Positions 18,705 to 28,888 of a stretch of DNA of 64,000 nt are shown piece after piece. A program made the position numbers and the translations under genes. The stretch's first letter is position 1. Every line of letters starts with the position of its first letter. Location: NCBI RefSeq assembly GCF_022533585.1, contig NZ_CP092827.1, positions 5,364,001 through 5,428,000 on the forward strand, read 5' to 3'. Below the pieces are notes generated by a model that was given only the letters and a program-made list of their open reading frames with translations, was not told the DNA's origin and made no database searches. The DNA comes from Pseudomonas sp. LS.1a. Lineage in GTDB: Bacteria; Pseudomonadota; Gammaproteobacteria; Pseudomonadales; Pseudomonadaceae.

Positions 18705-21158
18705 TTGATACGCCTGCTGAAGTTCTTCTGGTGGTCTTCCGTCGCAGTCATCTGCGCGCTCGTACTCGGTGTGAGCGGTGCGTTTCTGTATCTTAGCCCC
18801 AGCCTGCCCTCGGTCGAATCGCTCAGAAGCATCCAGTTGCAGATCCCCCTCAGGGTGTACAGCAGCGACGGCAAGCTGATTGCCGAGTTCGGCGAAATGC
18901 GTCGCTCACCAATCCGTTTCGCGGAAATTCCCCCACAGTTCATCCAGGCGCTTCTGTCGGCCGAGGACGACAATTTCCTCAACCACTACGGTGTCGACCC
19001 CAGCAGCCTGATGCGCGCCGCGACCCAGCTGGTGAAAACCGGGCATATCCAGACCGGCGGCAGTACCATCACCATGCAGGTGGCGAAGAACTTCTTCCTC
19101 ACCAGCGAGCGCAGTTTCTCGCGCAAGACCAACGAGATCCTGCTGGCCCTGCAGATCGAGCGTGAGCTGACCAAGGACGAGATCCTCGAGCTGTACGTGA
19201 ACAAGATCTACCTGGGCAACCGCGCCTACGGTATCGACGCCGCTGCACAGGTGTACTACGGCAAGTCGATCCGCGACGTGAGCCTGGCGCAGATGGCGAT
19301 GATCGCCGGCCTGCCCAAGGCACCTTCGCGCTTCAACCCGCTGGCCAACCCGGTGCGCGCCAAAGAACGCCGCGACTGGATCCTCGGCCGCATGTACAAG
19401 CTGGGCAAGATCGACGAAGCCAGCTACCAGGCAGCCCTGGCCGAGCCACTCAACGCCAGCTACCACGTGCCCGCACCTGAAGTGAATGCGCCTTACATCG
19501 CCGAAATGGCCCGTGCCGAAATGGTCGGCCGCTACGGCAGCGACGCCTATACCGAAGGCTTCCGCGTTACCACCACGGTGCCCAGCGACATGCAGGAAAT
19601 GGCCAACAAGGCCATCCTCAACGGCCTCTCCGACTACGACGAGCGCCACGGCTATCGCGGCCCCGAAGCACGCTTCCCGGGCCGCACCCAGGCGGTCTGG
19701 CTGCAGGAACTGGGCAAGCAGCGCAGCCTAGGCGGCCTGGAACCGGCCATCGTCACCCAGGTCGAAAAAAACGGCCTCAAGGTGCTGACCCGCGCTGGCC
19801 AGGAAGAGCTGGTTGCCTGGGACACCATGAAATGGGCGCGCCCGTTCATCAACAGCAACTCCCAGGGCCGTGCGCCGCAGTCACCGGCGGACGTGGCCCA
19901 GGTCGGCGACCTGGTGCGCGTGCAGCGCCTAGAGGATGGCAAGCTCAAGTTCAGCCAGGTACCTGGGGCGCAGAGTGCACTGGTCACCCTCGACCCCTAC
20001 AACGGCGCCATCCGCGCCTTGGTCGGCGGTTTCTCGTTCGAGCAGAGCAACTACAACCGCGCCATGCAGGCCAAGCGTCAGCCGGGCTCGAGCTTCAAGC
20101 CGTTCGTCTACAGTGCCGCCCTGGACAGTGGCTATACCGCATCCAGCCTGGTGAACGACGCACCGATCGTGTTCGTCGACGAGTACCTGGACAAGGTCTG
20201 GCGGCCGAAGAACGACACCAATACCTTCCTTGGCCCGATCCGCATGCGCGAGGCGCTGTACAAGTCACGCAACCTGGTGTCGATCCGCCTGCTGCAGGCC
20301 ATGGGCGTGGACCGCACCATCGACTACATCGCCAAGTTCGGCTTCAACAAGCAGGACTTGCCACGCAACCTGTCGCTGGCACTGGGCACCGCCACCCTGA
20401 CCCCGATGGAAATCGCTACCGGCTGGAGCACCTTTGCCAACGGCGGCTACAAGATCACCCCGTACCTGATCGAGCGCATCGAAAGCCGCAGCGGCGAGAC
20501 GCTGTTTACCGCCAACCCGGCCCGGGTACCGCAAGGAGCCGAGGACCAGGCGGGCCTGGCAGCGCCCGAACAGCCGATCAGCACCGCAGCCATGCCGGGC
20601 GAGGCACCCGCTGCCTTCAGCCAGGTGGCGTCTGCACCGCAAGCGCCGGCGGTGGCCGAGCAGATCATCGACGGGCGCACCACCTACATCCTCACCAGCA
20701 TGCTGCAGGACGTGATCAAGCGCGGTACCGGTCGCCGGGCGCTGGCCCTGGGCCGTACCGACCTGGCAGGCAAGACCGGTACCACCAACGAGTCCAAGGA
20801 CGCCTGGTTCTCCGGCTACAACGCCGACTACGTGACTACCGTGTGGGTTGGTTTCGACCAGCCCGAAACCCTGGGCCGCCGCGAGTATGGCGGCACCGTG
20901 GCGCTACCGATCTGGATGAGTTTCATGGGTGCGGCACTCAAGGACAAGCCTGAGCATGCGCCTGCCGAGCCGGAAGGCATCCTCAGTCTGCGCGTCGACC
21001 CGGTCAGCGGCCGTGCCGCTTCGCCGAGCACGCCGAATGCCTACTTCGAGCTGTTCAAGGCCGAGGACTCGCCGCCGTCGGTGGACGAACTGGGCACTGG
21101 CGCAGCACCGGGCAGCCCGCTGCCGGCGGATGAAGCGGCACCGATGGATCTGTTCTAA
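18705..21158 (+). CDS. mrcA: Penicillin-binding protein 1A
   Basis: Bifunctional inner-membrane peptidoglycan polymerase and crosslinker. 817 residues. A short cytoplasmic tail and membrane helix (about 8-30) lead to the GT51 glycosyltransferase with catalytic Glu in LLSAEDDNFLNHYGVD (near residue 88) and GGSTITMQVAKNFF. An OB/ODD domain follows. The transpeptidase has SSFK (near 463), the SxN box SRN (near 525) and KTGTT (near 689). The start is a TTG (LIRLLKFFWW); the position matches the conserved N-terminus RLLKFFWW of pseudomonad PBP1A. A REP pair and a shared terminator follow. Confidence 0.96.
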   Translation: MIRLLKFFWWSSVAVICALVLGVSGAFLYLSPSLPSVESLRSIQLQIPLRVYSSDGKLIAEFGEMRRSPIRFAEIPPQFIQALLSAEDDNFLNHYGVDPSSLMRAATQLVKTGHIQTGGSTITMQVAKNFFLTSERSFSRKTNEILLALQIERELTKDEILELYVNKIYLGNRAYGIDAAAQVYYGKSIRDVSLAQMAMIAGLPKAPSRFNPLANPVRAKERRDWILGRMYKLGKIDEASYQAALAEPLNASYHVPAPEVNAPYIAEMARAEMVGRYGSDAYTEGFRVTTTVPSDMQEMANKAILNGLSDYDERHGYRGPEARFPGRTQAVWLQELGKQRSLGGLEPAIVTQVEKNGLKVLTRAGQEELVAWDTMKWARPFINSNSQGRAPQSPADVAQVGDLVRVQRLEDGKLKFSQVPGAQSALVTLDPYNGAIRALVGGFSFEQSNYNRAMQAKRQPGSSFKPFVYSAALDSGYTASSLVNDAPIVFVDEYLDKVWRPKNDTNTFLGPIRMREALYKSRNLVSIRLLQAMGVDRTIDYIAKFGFNKQDLPRNLSLALGTATLTPMEIATGWSTFANGGYKITPYLIERIESRSGETLFTANPARVPQGAEDQAGLAAPEQPISTAAMPGEAPAAFSQVASAPQAPAVAEQIIDGRTTYILTSMLQDVIKRGTGRRALALGRTDLAGKTGTTNESKDAWFSGYNADYVTTVWVGFDQPETLGRREYGGTVALPIWMSFMGAALKDKPEHAPAEPEGILSLRVDPVSGRAASPSTPNAYFELFKAEDSPPSVDELGTGAAPGSPLPADEAAPMDLF

Positions 21159-21180
21159 GAGCCCTCGAAGGCAACACCGA

Positions 21181-21272
21181 CCCTGTGGGAGCGGGCATGC
21201 CCGCGAACACCGGCGTAGCCGGTGCCAGCCTCCGCGCTGGATTCTTCGCGGGCACGCCCGCTCCCACAAAGG
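21181..21272. repeat. REP palindrome pair (class A)
   Basis: Inverted copies of GTGGGAGCGGGCATGCCCGC around an ACCGGCGTAGCCGGT hairpin, located between the mrcA stop and the convergent terminator. The ACCGGCG spacer hairpin recurs in the copy at 50.7 kb. Confidence 0.9.
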
Positions 21273-21295
21273 CCGCGCCAACCCCACCGGCAAAC

Positions 21296-21331
21296 AAAAA
21301 GCCCCGGCTCATGCGAGCCGGGGCTTTTTTG
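21296..21331. terminator. Bidirectional terminator between mrcA and maeB
   Basis: AAAAAGCCCCGGCTC and its complement GAGCCGGGGCTTTTTT form a perfect stem with a 4-nt loop and T runs on both strands, serving the convergent mrcA and maeB genes. Confidence 0.93.
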
Positions 21332-21347
21332 TGTCGCCAGGCAGCAA

Positions 21348-22616
21348 TCAGCCTTTGAACACGTCATCCACGCTGGTCAGCGGGTAGTGCTTCGGATACG
21401 GCAGGGTAGCCACGCCGGATTCGATGGCGGCCTTGGCCACAGCGTCGGAAACGACGGTGATCAGGCGGGCGTCCAGCGGCTTCGGAATGATGTACTCACG
21501 GCCGAACTCCAGAGCCTGTACGCCGTAGGCGTCGCACACTTCCTTCGGCACTGGCAGCTTGGCCAGGTCTTTCAGGGCGATGGCGGCAGCGATCTTCATT
21601 TCTTCGTTGATGCGCTTGGCGCGAACGTCCAGGGCACCACGGAAGATGAACGGGAAGCCCAGTACGTTGTTGACCTGGTTCGGGTAGTCGGAACGACCGG
21701 TCGCCATGATCACGTCGCTGCGAGTGGCGTGAGCCAGCTCTGGCGCGATTTCCGGGTCCGGGTTCGAGCAGGCGAACACGATCGGGTTGGCAGCCATCGA
21801 CTTCAGGCCTTCGGCGCTCAGCAGGTTCGGGCCGGACAGGCCTACGAACACGTCGGCACCGTCGAGGGCGTCAGCCAGGGTGCGCTTGTCGGTGGCGTGA
21901 GCGAACTGAGCCTTGTACTGGTTCAGGTCGTCACGGCCAGCGTGAATCACGCCGCTGCGGTCGATCATGTAGATGTTCTCGACCTTGGCACCCATGCTCA
22001 CCAGCAGCTTCATGCAGGAGATGGCCGCAGCGCCGGCACCCAGGCAGACGATCTTGGCGTCTTCCAGCTTCTTGCCGGCGATTTCCAGGGCGTTGATCAT
22101 GCCGGCCGCGGTCACGATGGCGGTACCGTGCTGGTCATCGTGGAATACCGGGATGTCGCACTGTTCGATCAGGGTGCGCTCGATTTCAAAGCACTCAGGT
22201 GCCTTGATGTCTTCGAGGTTGATGCCACCGAAGGTGATCGAGATGCGGCGAACGGTGTCGATGAACGCTTGCGGGCTTTCCGATTCGACTTCGATGTCGA
22301 ACACGTCGATACCGGCGAAACGCTTGAACAGAACACCCTTGCCTTCCATGACCGGCTTGGAAGCCAGTGGGCCGAGGTCGCCCAGACCGAGGATGGCGGT
22401 GCCATCGGAAATCACCGCAACCAGGTTGCCTTTGCCGGTGTATTTGTAAGCCAGCTCTGGATCACGGCCGATTTCGCGCACGGGCTCAGCAACACCTGGG
22501 CTGTAGGCCAGGGCGAGGTCACGGGCGGTGGCAGTGGGCTTGGAGAGCTCGACGCTCAGTTTCCCCGGACGAGGTTGAGCGTGGTATTCGAGAGCGGCGG
22601 TTTTCAGGTCTGACAT
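21348..22616 (-). CDS. maeB: Malic enzyme (short NAD(P)-malate dehydrogenase, decarboxylating)
   Basis: Converts malate to pyruvate and CO2 with reduction of NAD(P). The ATG at 22616 gives MSDLKTAALEYHAQPRPGK, 422 residues. Motifs: YSPGVAEPVREI (about 40), DGTAILGLGDLGPLAS (about 75), FHDDQHGTAIV (about 145) and the nucleotide-binding GAGAAAIS (about 180). It lacks the C-terminal phosphotransacetylase-like domain of E. coli MaeB (about 760 residues), so regulation by acetyl-CoA through that domain is not expected. The in-frame extension to 22682 is unlikely. Confidence 0.95.
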   Translation of the reverse strand: MSDLKTAALEYHAQPRPGKLSVELSKPTATARDLALAYSPGVAEPVREIGRDPELAYKYTGKGNLVAVISDGTAILGLGDLGPLASKPVMEGKGVLFKRFAGIDVFDIEVESESPQAFIDTVRRISITFGGINLEDIKAPECFEIERTLIEQCDIPVFHDDQHGTAIVTAAGMINALEIAGKKLEDAKIVCLGAGAAAISCMKLLVSMGAKVENIYMIDRSGVIHAGRDDLNQYKAQFAHATDKRTLADALDGADVFVGLSGPNLLSAEGLKSMAANPIVFACSNPDPEIAPELAHATRSDVIMATGRSDYPNQVNNVLGFPFIFRGALDVRAKRINEEMKIAAAIALKDLAKLPVPKEVCDAYGVQALEFGREYIIPKPLDARLITVVSDAVAKAAIESGVATLPYPKHYPLTSVDDVFKG

Positions 22617-22793
22617 GGTGGGCATTCCGCTATTTACTGTTCTGACGGACCGCCGAGGATACGCAAAGAGCCGGGGAGTCACAAGACTGGTCGGTCACTT
22701 GTGTCAAGGCCTTTAGCCTACGACTTTACGCTATAACCCACGGGGCATACGGCTCACAGTGTGTACAATCTAATAGCGAAATGTCTACATCTT

Positions 22794-23615
22794 TTAGCCT
22801 GAAATGCGCTCCAACATGCTCGGATCGGTCAACGGCAACACCCAGCGTCGCTGCCCAGGTTTGAGGCCGCCCTTGCGGGAACGATCCAGCACCCAACCAC
22901 GCGCTTCGACCTGGCGTCCCTTGAGGTTATCGAAGAAGCTGGCGGGGAAGTTGCGTTGCAGACGAGCGGGAACCTGCAGCACCACAGCACTGTCCAGGGT
23001 CAGCCAGACCCCGCCCCGGTTGCGCTCCACGCCTTCGATGCGGCCTGCAATGATCGCGAAACCCGACTGCCTTACATCCCCAGCACGCACCACCGGCGAA
23101 CGGCGCCACAGTCCGCTGCCAGCCTTGCGCGCTGCCTGCTCGGCAAGCTGTTGGCAAGCGCTGAGGCGCACATTGGGGGCAACCGCCACACGATAACCCA
23201 GGCCCTCGCTGAGCAATTGCGCTTCCAGATTGTCGCCATTGCGGCCGTAGATGTGCGCCAGCGTACGGCCGTATTTGTCCCTGGCCTCGATGCCCGGCAC
23301 CAGCCCGACACGCCCGTCACTGGCCTTGACCAACGCCTGCAGGCGCTGCCTGGCGGCCTCGGCATAGGGCTCGCTGGTGCGGCCGTTGCGGCCGATTTCC
23401 GGGGTATTTATGCCGATCAGGCGCACACTGCGGCCATCGACCAGGCGCAAGGTATCGCCATCCACCACCTGGCGTACCGCCACCTGCTGCATTTGCCCTG
23501 GCAGTGGGCAGAACGCCAGGGCCGGGACATGCCAGATGACGCCCATAAAAAAAGCGCCCACAAGGGGCGCTTTTTTCAGCAGCAACGCGAAGCCCGAAGG
23601 ATTCGCCATGCGCAT
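22794..23615 (-). CDS. Secreted thermonuclease-family (SNase-like) nuclease
   Basis: A 273-residue protein with an SNase domain: VVDGDTLRLVDGRSVRLIGI (about 50-69) then NTPEIG and DKYGRTLAHIYG (about 112). The second catalytic Asp of staphylococcal nuclease is Asn here (INTPE), common in this branch. A C-terminal OB-like segment (about 185-270) follows. The start is uncertain: ATG at 23615 directly follows the rpmE stop with AAGAAG upstream, and the first 23 codons then include the rpmE terminator. An ATG at 23546, right after that terminator, would give MGVIWHVPALAF as the signal peptide but has no Shine-Dalgarno. Confidence 0.85.
   Translation of the reverse strand: MRMANPSGFALLLKKAPLVGAFFMGVIWHVPALAFCPLPGQMQQVAVRQVVDGDTLRLVDGRSVRLIGINTPEIGRNGRTSEPYAEAARQRLQALVKASDGRVGLVPGIEARDKYGRTLAHIYGRNGDNLEAQLLSEGLGYRVAVAPNVRLSACQQLAEQAARKAGSGLWRRSPVVRAGDVRQSGFAIIAGRIEGVERNRGGVWLTLDSAVVLQVPARLQRNFPASFFDNLKGRQVEARGWVLDRSRKGGLKPGQRRWVLPLTDPSMLERISG
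23547..23576 (-). terminator. rpmE terminator embedded in the nuclease reading frame
   Basis: On the minus strand AAAAAAGCGCCC-CTTGT-GGGCGCTTTTTTT is a textbook intrinsic terminator about 40 bp past the rpmE stop. It is translated in frame as KKAPLVGAFF (codons 14-23 of the long nuclease frame), and its T run ends against the alternative ATG. Confidence 0.92.
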
Positions 23616-23617
23616 GA

Positions 23618-23833
23618 TTACTTCTTGGTACCGAACATACCGAAGCGATCGGCGAACTTCTGTACGCGACCACCGGTGTCCAGGACTTTCTGCTTACCGG
23701 TGTAGAACGGGTGGCACAGGTTGCAAACGTCGATCGCCAGGGTGTTGCCCAGGGTCGAACGCGTTTCGAATTTGTTGCCGCAGCTGCAGGTGACTGCAAC
23801 TACTTCGTAGTTCGGATGAATATCTGCTTTCAT
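23618..23833 (-). CDS. rpmE: 50S ribosomal protein L31 (zinc-binding type)
   Basis: Large-subunit ribosomal protein, 71 residues. The start [20 protein letters not shown] is diagnostic. Cysteines at 16, 18, 37 and 40 keep the zinc-ribbon form, the type that is displaced by a zinc-free paralogue when zinc is short. The ATG at 23833 has GAGGAAGTGACC upstream. Divergent from priA; followed by an intrinsic terminator. Confidence 0.98.
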   Translation of the reverse strand: MKADIHPNYEVVAVTCSCGNKFETRSTLGNTLAIDVCNLCHPFYTGKQKVLDTGGRVQKFADRFGMFGTKK

Positions 23834-24000
23834 GGTCACTTCCTCGAGCTGCGTGCCGCCACCCAACACCAATTGTTGAATACCGCACGTAATTAGGCGG
23901 CGAATAATACCAGAGCATCACGCCAACGCAAGTTGTCGCTTGCACCGACCGTCGTCTGCTAGGCTCGCCAGTCTTTGAAACGCCCTCCGAGACTTTCCGC

Positions 24001-26220
24001 GTGTCCGACGTCATCCTGCGCCTTGCCCTGCCCTCTCCGCTGCGTCGCCTGTTCGACTACAAGGCGCCGGCAAGCATGGCGCGCCAGACCCTGACCCCGG
24101 GCATGCGCATTCGCGTGCCATTCGGCCGCCGCGAAATGATCGGCGTGCTGGTGGAGGTGTGCGAGCAGAGCGAAGTGCCCGCCGACAAGCTAAAGCCGGC
24201 CAGCGCCCTGCTCGACCCGGTGTCGCCGATCCCGCCGTCGCTATTCAAATTGTGCCTGTGGACCGCCCAGTACTACCAGCACAGCCTGGGCGACACGCTG
24301 AGCTGGGCCTTGCCAACCCTGTTGCGCCAGGGTGAACCCGCCGAAATGCGCCAGGAGCGCTTCTGGCACGTCGCCCCCGGCGCCCGCCTGGAAGACCCGC
24401 GCATCGCCCGCGCACCACGCCAGCGCGATGCCCTCAAGACCCTGGCCCAGCACCCGCACGGTGTGGCCCACAGCCTGCTGGCCAAGCTCAACCTGAACAA
24501 GGACAGCCTCGACCTGCTGCTGGCCAAGGACCTGGTGCAGATCGAGGTCCGCCGCCACCTGCCGACGCTGCGCCATGAACACTGGCTGGCCCAGCCGGAA
24601 CTACCGCTCAACGAAGAGCAACGCGACGCCTTCGACGCCGTATGCGAAGGCTTTGGCGGCTTTGGTGCCTTCCTGCTGGCCGGTGTCACCGGCAGCGGCA
24701 AGACCGAGGTGTACCTGCAGCTGATCCGCGAAACCCTCGAAGCCGGCAAGCAGGCCCTGGTACTGATCCCGGAGATCAACCTCGGCCCGCAGACCCTGGC
24801 CCGCTTCGAGCAACGCTTCAACGCCCGCATCGCCCTGCTGCATTCGGCGGTGAACGACCGCGAGCGCCTGGATGCCTGGCTGGCCGCCCGGGATGGCGAG
24901 GCCGACATCATCATCGGCACCCGCTCGGCGCTGTTCACGCCGATGAAGAACCCCGGCCTGATCATCATCGACGAGGAGCACGACGGTTCCTATAAACAGC
25001 AGGAAGGCTTGCGCTACCACGCCCGCGACCTGGCGCTGGTGCGCGCCCACCAGGAAAACATCCCGATCCTGCTCGGTTCTGCCACGCCATCGCTGGAAAC
25101 CCTGCACAACGCCCTGACCGGTCGCTACCGCCTGCTGCGCATGAACCAGCGCGCCGGCGGCGCCCGCCCGCCGCGCATGCTGCGTCTGGATGTGAAGAGC
25201 CTGCCGCTGGACAGCGGCATCAGCGGTCCGCTGCAGCAGGCCATCCGCCAGACCCTGGAGGCGGGCCAGCAAGTGCTGGTGTTCCTCAACCGCCGCGGCT
25301 TCGCCCCGACCTTGCTGTGCCACGATTGCGGCTGGCTGTCCGAATGCCCGCGCTGCGATGCACGCATGACCGTGCACCAGCGCTCCGGCGTGCTGCGCTG
25401 CCACCATTGCGGCTATGACGAGCGCCTGCCGCAGCAGTGCCCGCAGTGCAACCACGTTGACCTGCGCCCGGTCGGTGCCGGCACCGAGCGCGCCGAAGAG
25501 CGCCTGAAAGTGCTGTTCCCGGATTACCCGATCCTGCGCGTGGACCGCGACAGCACGGCACGCAAGGACGCCATGCACAACCTGTTCAGCACCATCCAGC
25601 GCGGCCAGCCGAGCATCCTTGTCGGCACCCAGATGCTCGCCAAGGGCCACCACTTCCCGCGGGTGACCCTGGTGGCCATCCTCGATGCCGATGGCGGGCT
25701 GTTCTCCGGCGATTTCCGCGCCAGCGAACGCATGGCGCAACTGATCGTGCAGGTTGCCGGGCGAGCCGGGCGGGCCGAAGAACCCGGCAAGGTCATCATC
25801 CAGACCCACCTGGCCGACCATCCGCTGCTGGTGCAGCTTACCGAGCAGGGCTACTTCGCCTTCGCCGAGCAGGCCCTGGACGAACGCCGCGCCGCCGGGC
25901 TGCCGCCTTACTCGCACCTGGCACTGCTGCGCGCCGAAGCGCACAAGCCCGGCCAGGCCGAAGGTTTCCTCGACGAGGCCTGTGCCGCCGCCGAGCGCCT
26001 GGTGGCCGAACAGCAGCTGCCTGGCATCGAGCTGCTGGGGCCGGTACCGGCCCCCATGGAGCGCCGCGCCGGGCGCTTCCGCGCGCAATTGTTGATACAG
26101 GCCAATACGCGGGCGCCTTTGCATCGACTGATCAGCGCCTGGTTGCTAGTGTTGGAGCAGATGCCGAGCGGGCGCCAGGTGCGTTGGTCGCTGGATGTCG
26201 ACCCGGTAGACCTGTACTGA
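24001..26220 (+). CDS. priA: Primosomal protein N', replication restart helicase
   Basis: Loads the replisome at stalled forks. 739 residues with a GTG start. The N-terminal 3'-DNA-binding domain (about 1-110) precedes a superfamily 2 helicase: Walker A GVTGSGKTEVYLQ (about 228), DEEHDGSYKQ box (about 324) and GSATPSLE. The zinc-binding insert CHDCGWLSECPRCDAR, then CHHCGY and CPQCN (about 440-482) holds eight cysteines. QMLAKGHHFP and VAGRAGRAEEPG complete the helicase core. Confidence 0.97.
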   Translation: MSDVILRLALPSPLRRLFDYKAPASMARQTLTPGMRIRVPFGRREMIGVLVEVCEQSEVPADKLKPASALLDPVSPIPPSLFKLCLWTAQYYQHSLGDTLSWALPTLLRQGEPAEMRQERFWHVAPGARLEDPRIARAPRQRDALKTLAQHPHGVAHSLLAKLNLNKDSLDLLLAKDLVQIEVRRHLPTLRHEHWLAQPELPLNEEQRDAFDAVCEGFGGFGAFLLAGVTGSGKTEVYLQLIRETLEAGKQALVLIPEINLGPQTLARFEQRFNARIALLHSAVNDRERLDAWLAARDGEADIIIGTRSALFTPMKNPGLIIIDEEHDGSYKQQEGLRYHARDLALVRAHQENIPILLGSATPSLETLHNALTGRYRLLRMNQRAGGARPPRMLRLDVKSLPLDSGISGPLQQAIRQTLEAGQQVLVFLNRRGFAPTLLCHDCGWLSECPRCDARMTVHQRSGVLRCHHCGYDERLPQQCPQCNHVDLRPVGAGTERAEERLKVLFPDYPILRVDRDSTARKDAMHNLFSTIQRGQPSILVGTQMLAKGHHFPRVTLVAILDADGGLFSGDFRASERMAQLIVQVAGRAGRAEEPGKVIIQTHLADHPLLVQLTEQGYFAFAEQALDERRAAGLPPYSHLALLRAEAHKPGQAEGFLDEACAAAERLVAEQQLPGIELLGPVPAPMERRAGRFRAQLLIQANTRAPLHRLISAWLLVLEQMPSGRQVRWSLDVDPVDLY

Positions 26221-26225
26221 ATCGA

Positions 26226-26304
26226 CCGGTCTCATCGCCGGCAAGCCAGCTTCCACAGCTTGCACCCGCTCTTTTGTGGGAGCTGGCTTGCCGGCGATGA
26301 GGCC
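26226..26304. repeat. REP palindrome pair (class C)
   Basis: Inverted pair of CATCGCCGGCAAGCCAGC ending in TCCCACA, after the priA stop. This third class has a GCCGGCAAGCCAGC stem and recurs at 60.4 kb. Confidence 0.88.
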
Positions 26305-26438
26305 CTCGAACACAACATGGAACCCTTGGTGGTTGCAGCTCAAAGGTTGGCAACCCGCTCCCAGCCACGGATAATGCCCAGTTTTTCCACCTGCGCATCC
26401 AAGCGCTCCACCGCGCTTGCGGTCGAAAAGAGATCCCC

Positions 26439-28175
26439 ATGAAAGACACCATTCGCCAGCTGATCCAGCAAGCCCTCACCCAACTCGTCACCGACGGTGT
26501 GCTGCCTGAAGGGCTGTCGCCGGCGATCCAGGTGGAAAACGCCCGGGACAAGACCCACGGCGACTTTGCCAGCAACATCGCCATGATGCTGGCCAAGCCG
26601 GCCGGCATGAAGCCGCGCGACCTGGCCGAGAAACTGATCAATGCCCTGCCGGCCAGCGCCGACATCAGCAAGGTCGAGATCGCCGGCCCCGGCTTCCTCA
26701 ACTTCTTCCAGAACACCGACGCCCTGGCCAACCGCCTGGATGCTGCACTGGCCGACGCCCACCTGGGCGCGCGCAAGGCCGGCCCTGCGCAAAAGGTGGT
26801 GATCGACATGTCGGCACCCAACCTGGCCAAGGAGATGCACGTCGGCCACCTGCGTTCGACCATCATCGGTGACAGTGTGGCGCGCGTGCTGGAGTTTCTC
26901 GGTGATGACGTGATCCGCCAGAACCACGTGGGCGACTGGGGCACCCAGTTCGGCATGCTGCTGGCTTACCTGGAAGAAAACCCGATCACCAGCGACGAGC
27001 TGTCGGACCTGGAAAACTTCTACCGTGCCGCCAAGAAGCGCTTCGACGAATCCGAAGAATTCGCCACCCGCGCCCGCGGCCTGGTGGTCAAGCTGCAGGC
27101 CGGCGACGCGGACTGCATGGCCCTGTGGACGCGCTTCAAGGACATTTCACTGTCGCACTGCCAGAAAACCTACGAGCTGCTCAACGTCAAGCTGACCATG
27201 GCCGACGTGATGGGTGAAAGCGCCTACAACGACGACCTGGCCAACGTGGTTGCCGACCTCAAGGCCAAGGGCCTGCTGGTCGAAGACCAGGGCGCCCAGT
27301 GCGTGTTCCTCGACGAGTTCAAGAACAGCGAAGGCGAACCACTGCCGGTAATCGTGCAGAAGGCCGACGGCGGCTACCTGTACGCCACCACCGACCTGGC
27401 CGCCGTGCGCTACCGCAGCAACGTGCTCAAGGCGGACCGCGCCCTGTACTTCGTCGACCAGCGCCAGGCCCTGCACTTCAACCAGGTGTTCGAAGTTGCA
27501 CGCCGCGCAGGCTTCGTCGGCCACCCGATGCAAATGGAACACATGGGCTTCGGCACCATGAACGGCGCCGACGGCCGCCCGTTCAAGACCCGTGACGGCG
27601 GCACCGTGAAGCTGATCGACCTGCTCACCGAGGCCAAGGAGCGCGCCTACGCGCTGGTCAAGGAAAAGAACCCGAGCCTGGCCGACGAAGAACTGCGCCA
27701 CATCGGTGAAGTGGTGGGCATTGGCGCGGTGAAGTACGCCGACCTGTCCAAGCACCGCACCAGCGACTACAGCTTCAACTTCGAACTGATGCTCAACTTC
27801 GAAGGCAACACCGCGCCTTACCTGTTGTACGCCTACACCCGCGTGGCCGGCGTGTTCCGCAAGCTGGGCAAGGGCTTCGATGAAGTCGAAGGCAACATCG
27901 TGCTGCAGGCTGCCCACGAGCAGGACCTGGCCGCGCGCCTGGCGCAGTTTGGCGAAATCCTCAACAACGTCGCCGACAAGGGCACGCCGCACGTGCTGTG
28001 CAGCTACCTGTACGACCTGGCCGGCCTGTTCTCCAGCTTCTACGAGAACTGCCCGATTCTGGCTGCCGATACCCCGGAGCAACAACAGAGCCGCCTGCGC
28101 CTGGCAGCCCTGACTGGCCGCACCCTCAAGCAAGGTCTGGAACTGCTCGGCCTGGAAACCCTGGAGCGCATGTAA
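26439..28175 (+). CDS. argS: Arginyl-tRNA synthetase
   Basis: Class I aminoacyl-tRNA synthetase charging tRNA-Arg. 578 residues. The N-terminal Add-1 domain (about 1-110) recognises the tRNA D-loop. The HIGH-type motif is HVGH within [18 protein letters not shown] (about 122-140). The KMSKS counterpart is degenerate, as usual for ArgRS ([14 protein letters not shown], about 383). The C-terminal DALR anticodon domain ends in [15 protein letters not shown] precedes the ATG. The SPOR gene follows after one base. Confidence 0.98.
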   Translation: MKDTIRQLIQQALTQLVTDGVLPEGLSPAIQVENARDKTHGDFASNIAMMLAKPAGMKPRDLAEKLINALPASADISKVEIAGPGFLNFFQNTDALANRLDAALADAHLGARKAGPAQKVVIDMSAPNLAKEMHVGHLRSTIIGDSVARVLEFLGDDVIRQNHVGDWGTQFGMLLAYLEENPITSDELSDLENFYRAAKKRFDESEEFATRARGLVVKLQAGDADCMALWTRFKDISLSHCQKTYELLNVKLTMADVMGESAYNDDLANVVADLKAKGLLVEDQGAQCVFLDEFKNSEGEPLPVIVQKADGGYLYATTDLAAVRYRSNVLKADRALYFVDQRQALHFNQVFEVARRAGFVGHPMQMEHMGFGTMNGADGRPFKTRDGGTVKLIDLLTEAKERAYALVKEKNPSLADEELRHIGEVVGIGAVKYADLSKHRTSDYSFNFELMLNFEGNTAPYLLYAYTRVAGVFRKLGKGFDEVEGNIVLQAAHEQDLAARLAQFGEILNNVADKGTPHVLCSYLYDLAGLFSSFYENCPILAADTPEQQQSRLRLAALTGRTLKQGLELLGLETLERM

Positions 28176-28176
28176 G

Positions 28177-28875
28177 TTGGCTGCCAAGAAAAAACCCGCA
28201 CCCAAACGCGGCGCCAGCCGCCAGACGGCGCCGGCCAAGCAGCCGATTCCCGGTTGGGTATGGCTGGCGGTCGGCCTGACCGTAGGCGCGTTCATCGTGT
28301 TCCTGATGAAACTCGAGCCCGGTGGCGAAGACATCAAGCGCACCAAGCCTGAGCAGCAGAAGGCGGAGAAAGTGGCCGAAGCCGGCAAGCCGGCGCAGGC
28401 CACCCCGCAGCAGCCGGTAAAGCCGAAGTATGACTTCTACACGCTGCTGCCGGAGTCCGAGGTGATCGTGCCGCCGGAGGCCGTGCCAGAGAAAACGCCT
28501 CCAGTACCGGCCCAACCGGTAACTCCGGTGACACCGGCCGAAGCGGCGAAGATCGACACGGCGCGCGCCCAGGCAGCGCTGATGGGGCAGACTCCGCCAC
28601 CGGCACCACCGGTGATCAAGCCGGCGGCGACCACCCAGTTCTTCCTGCAGGCAGGCTCGTTCCGCAAGCAGGCCGATGCCGACAAGGTGCGCGCGCAGAT
28701 CATTCTGCTGGGCCAGGCAGTGAAGGTAGAGTCGGGCACGGTCAAGGACGAAACCTGGTACCGCGTACTGGTGGGCCCGTTCAGCAACCGTGAGCAGCTT
28801 ACCGGGGCGCAGAAACAGTTGGCCGGGGCAGGTTTCAGCAACCTGTTGCTGCAGCAGCGGCAGACCCGTCAGTAA
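28177..28875 (+). CDS. FtsN-like SPOR-domain membrane protein
   Basis: A 232-residue bitopic protein. A basic N-terminus (AAKKKPAPKRGASRQ) precedes one membrane helix (WVWLAVGLTVGAFIVFLM, about 27-44), a Pro/Ala-rich periplasmic linker, and a C-terminal SPOR domain (about 150-228: FFLQAGSFRKQADADKVRAQ). The TTG start lies one base after the argS stop. This argS-SPOR arrangement mirrors the position often annotated ftsN in pseudomonads; it probably localises to the septum. It is the second SPOR protein in the window. Confidence 0.88.
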   Translation: MAAKKKPAPKRGASRQTAPAKQPIPGWVWLAVGLTVGAFIVFLMKLEPGGEDIKRTKPEQQKAEKVAEAGKPAQATPQQPVKPKYDFYTLLPESEVIVPPEAVPEKTPPVPAQPVTPVTPAEAAKIDTARAQAALMGQTPPPAPPVIKPAATTQFFLQAGSFRKQADADKVRAQIILLGQAVKVESGTVKDETWYRVLVGPFSNREQLTGAQKQLAGAGFSNLLLQQRQTRQ

Positions 28876-28888
28876 CCTGCATTTGCGG

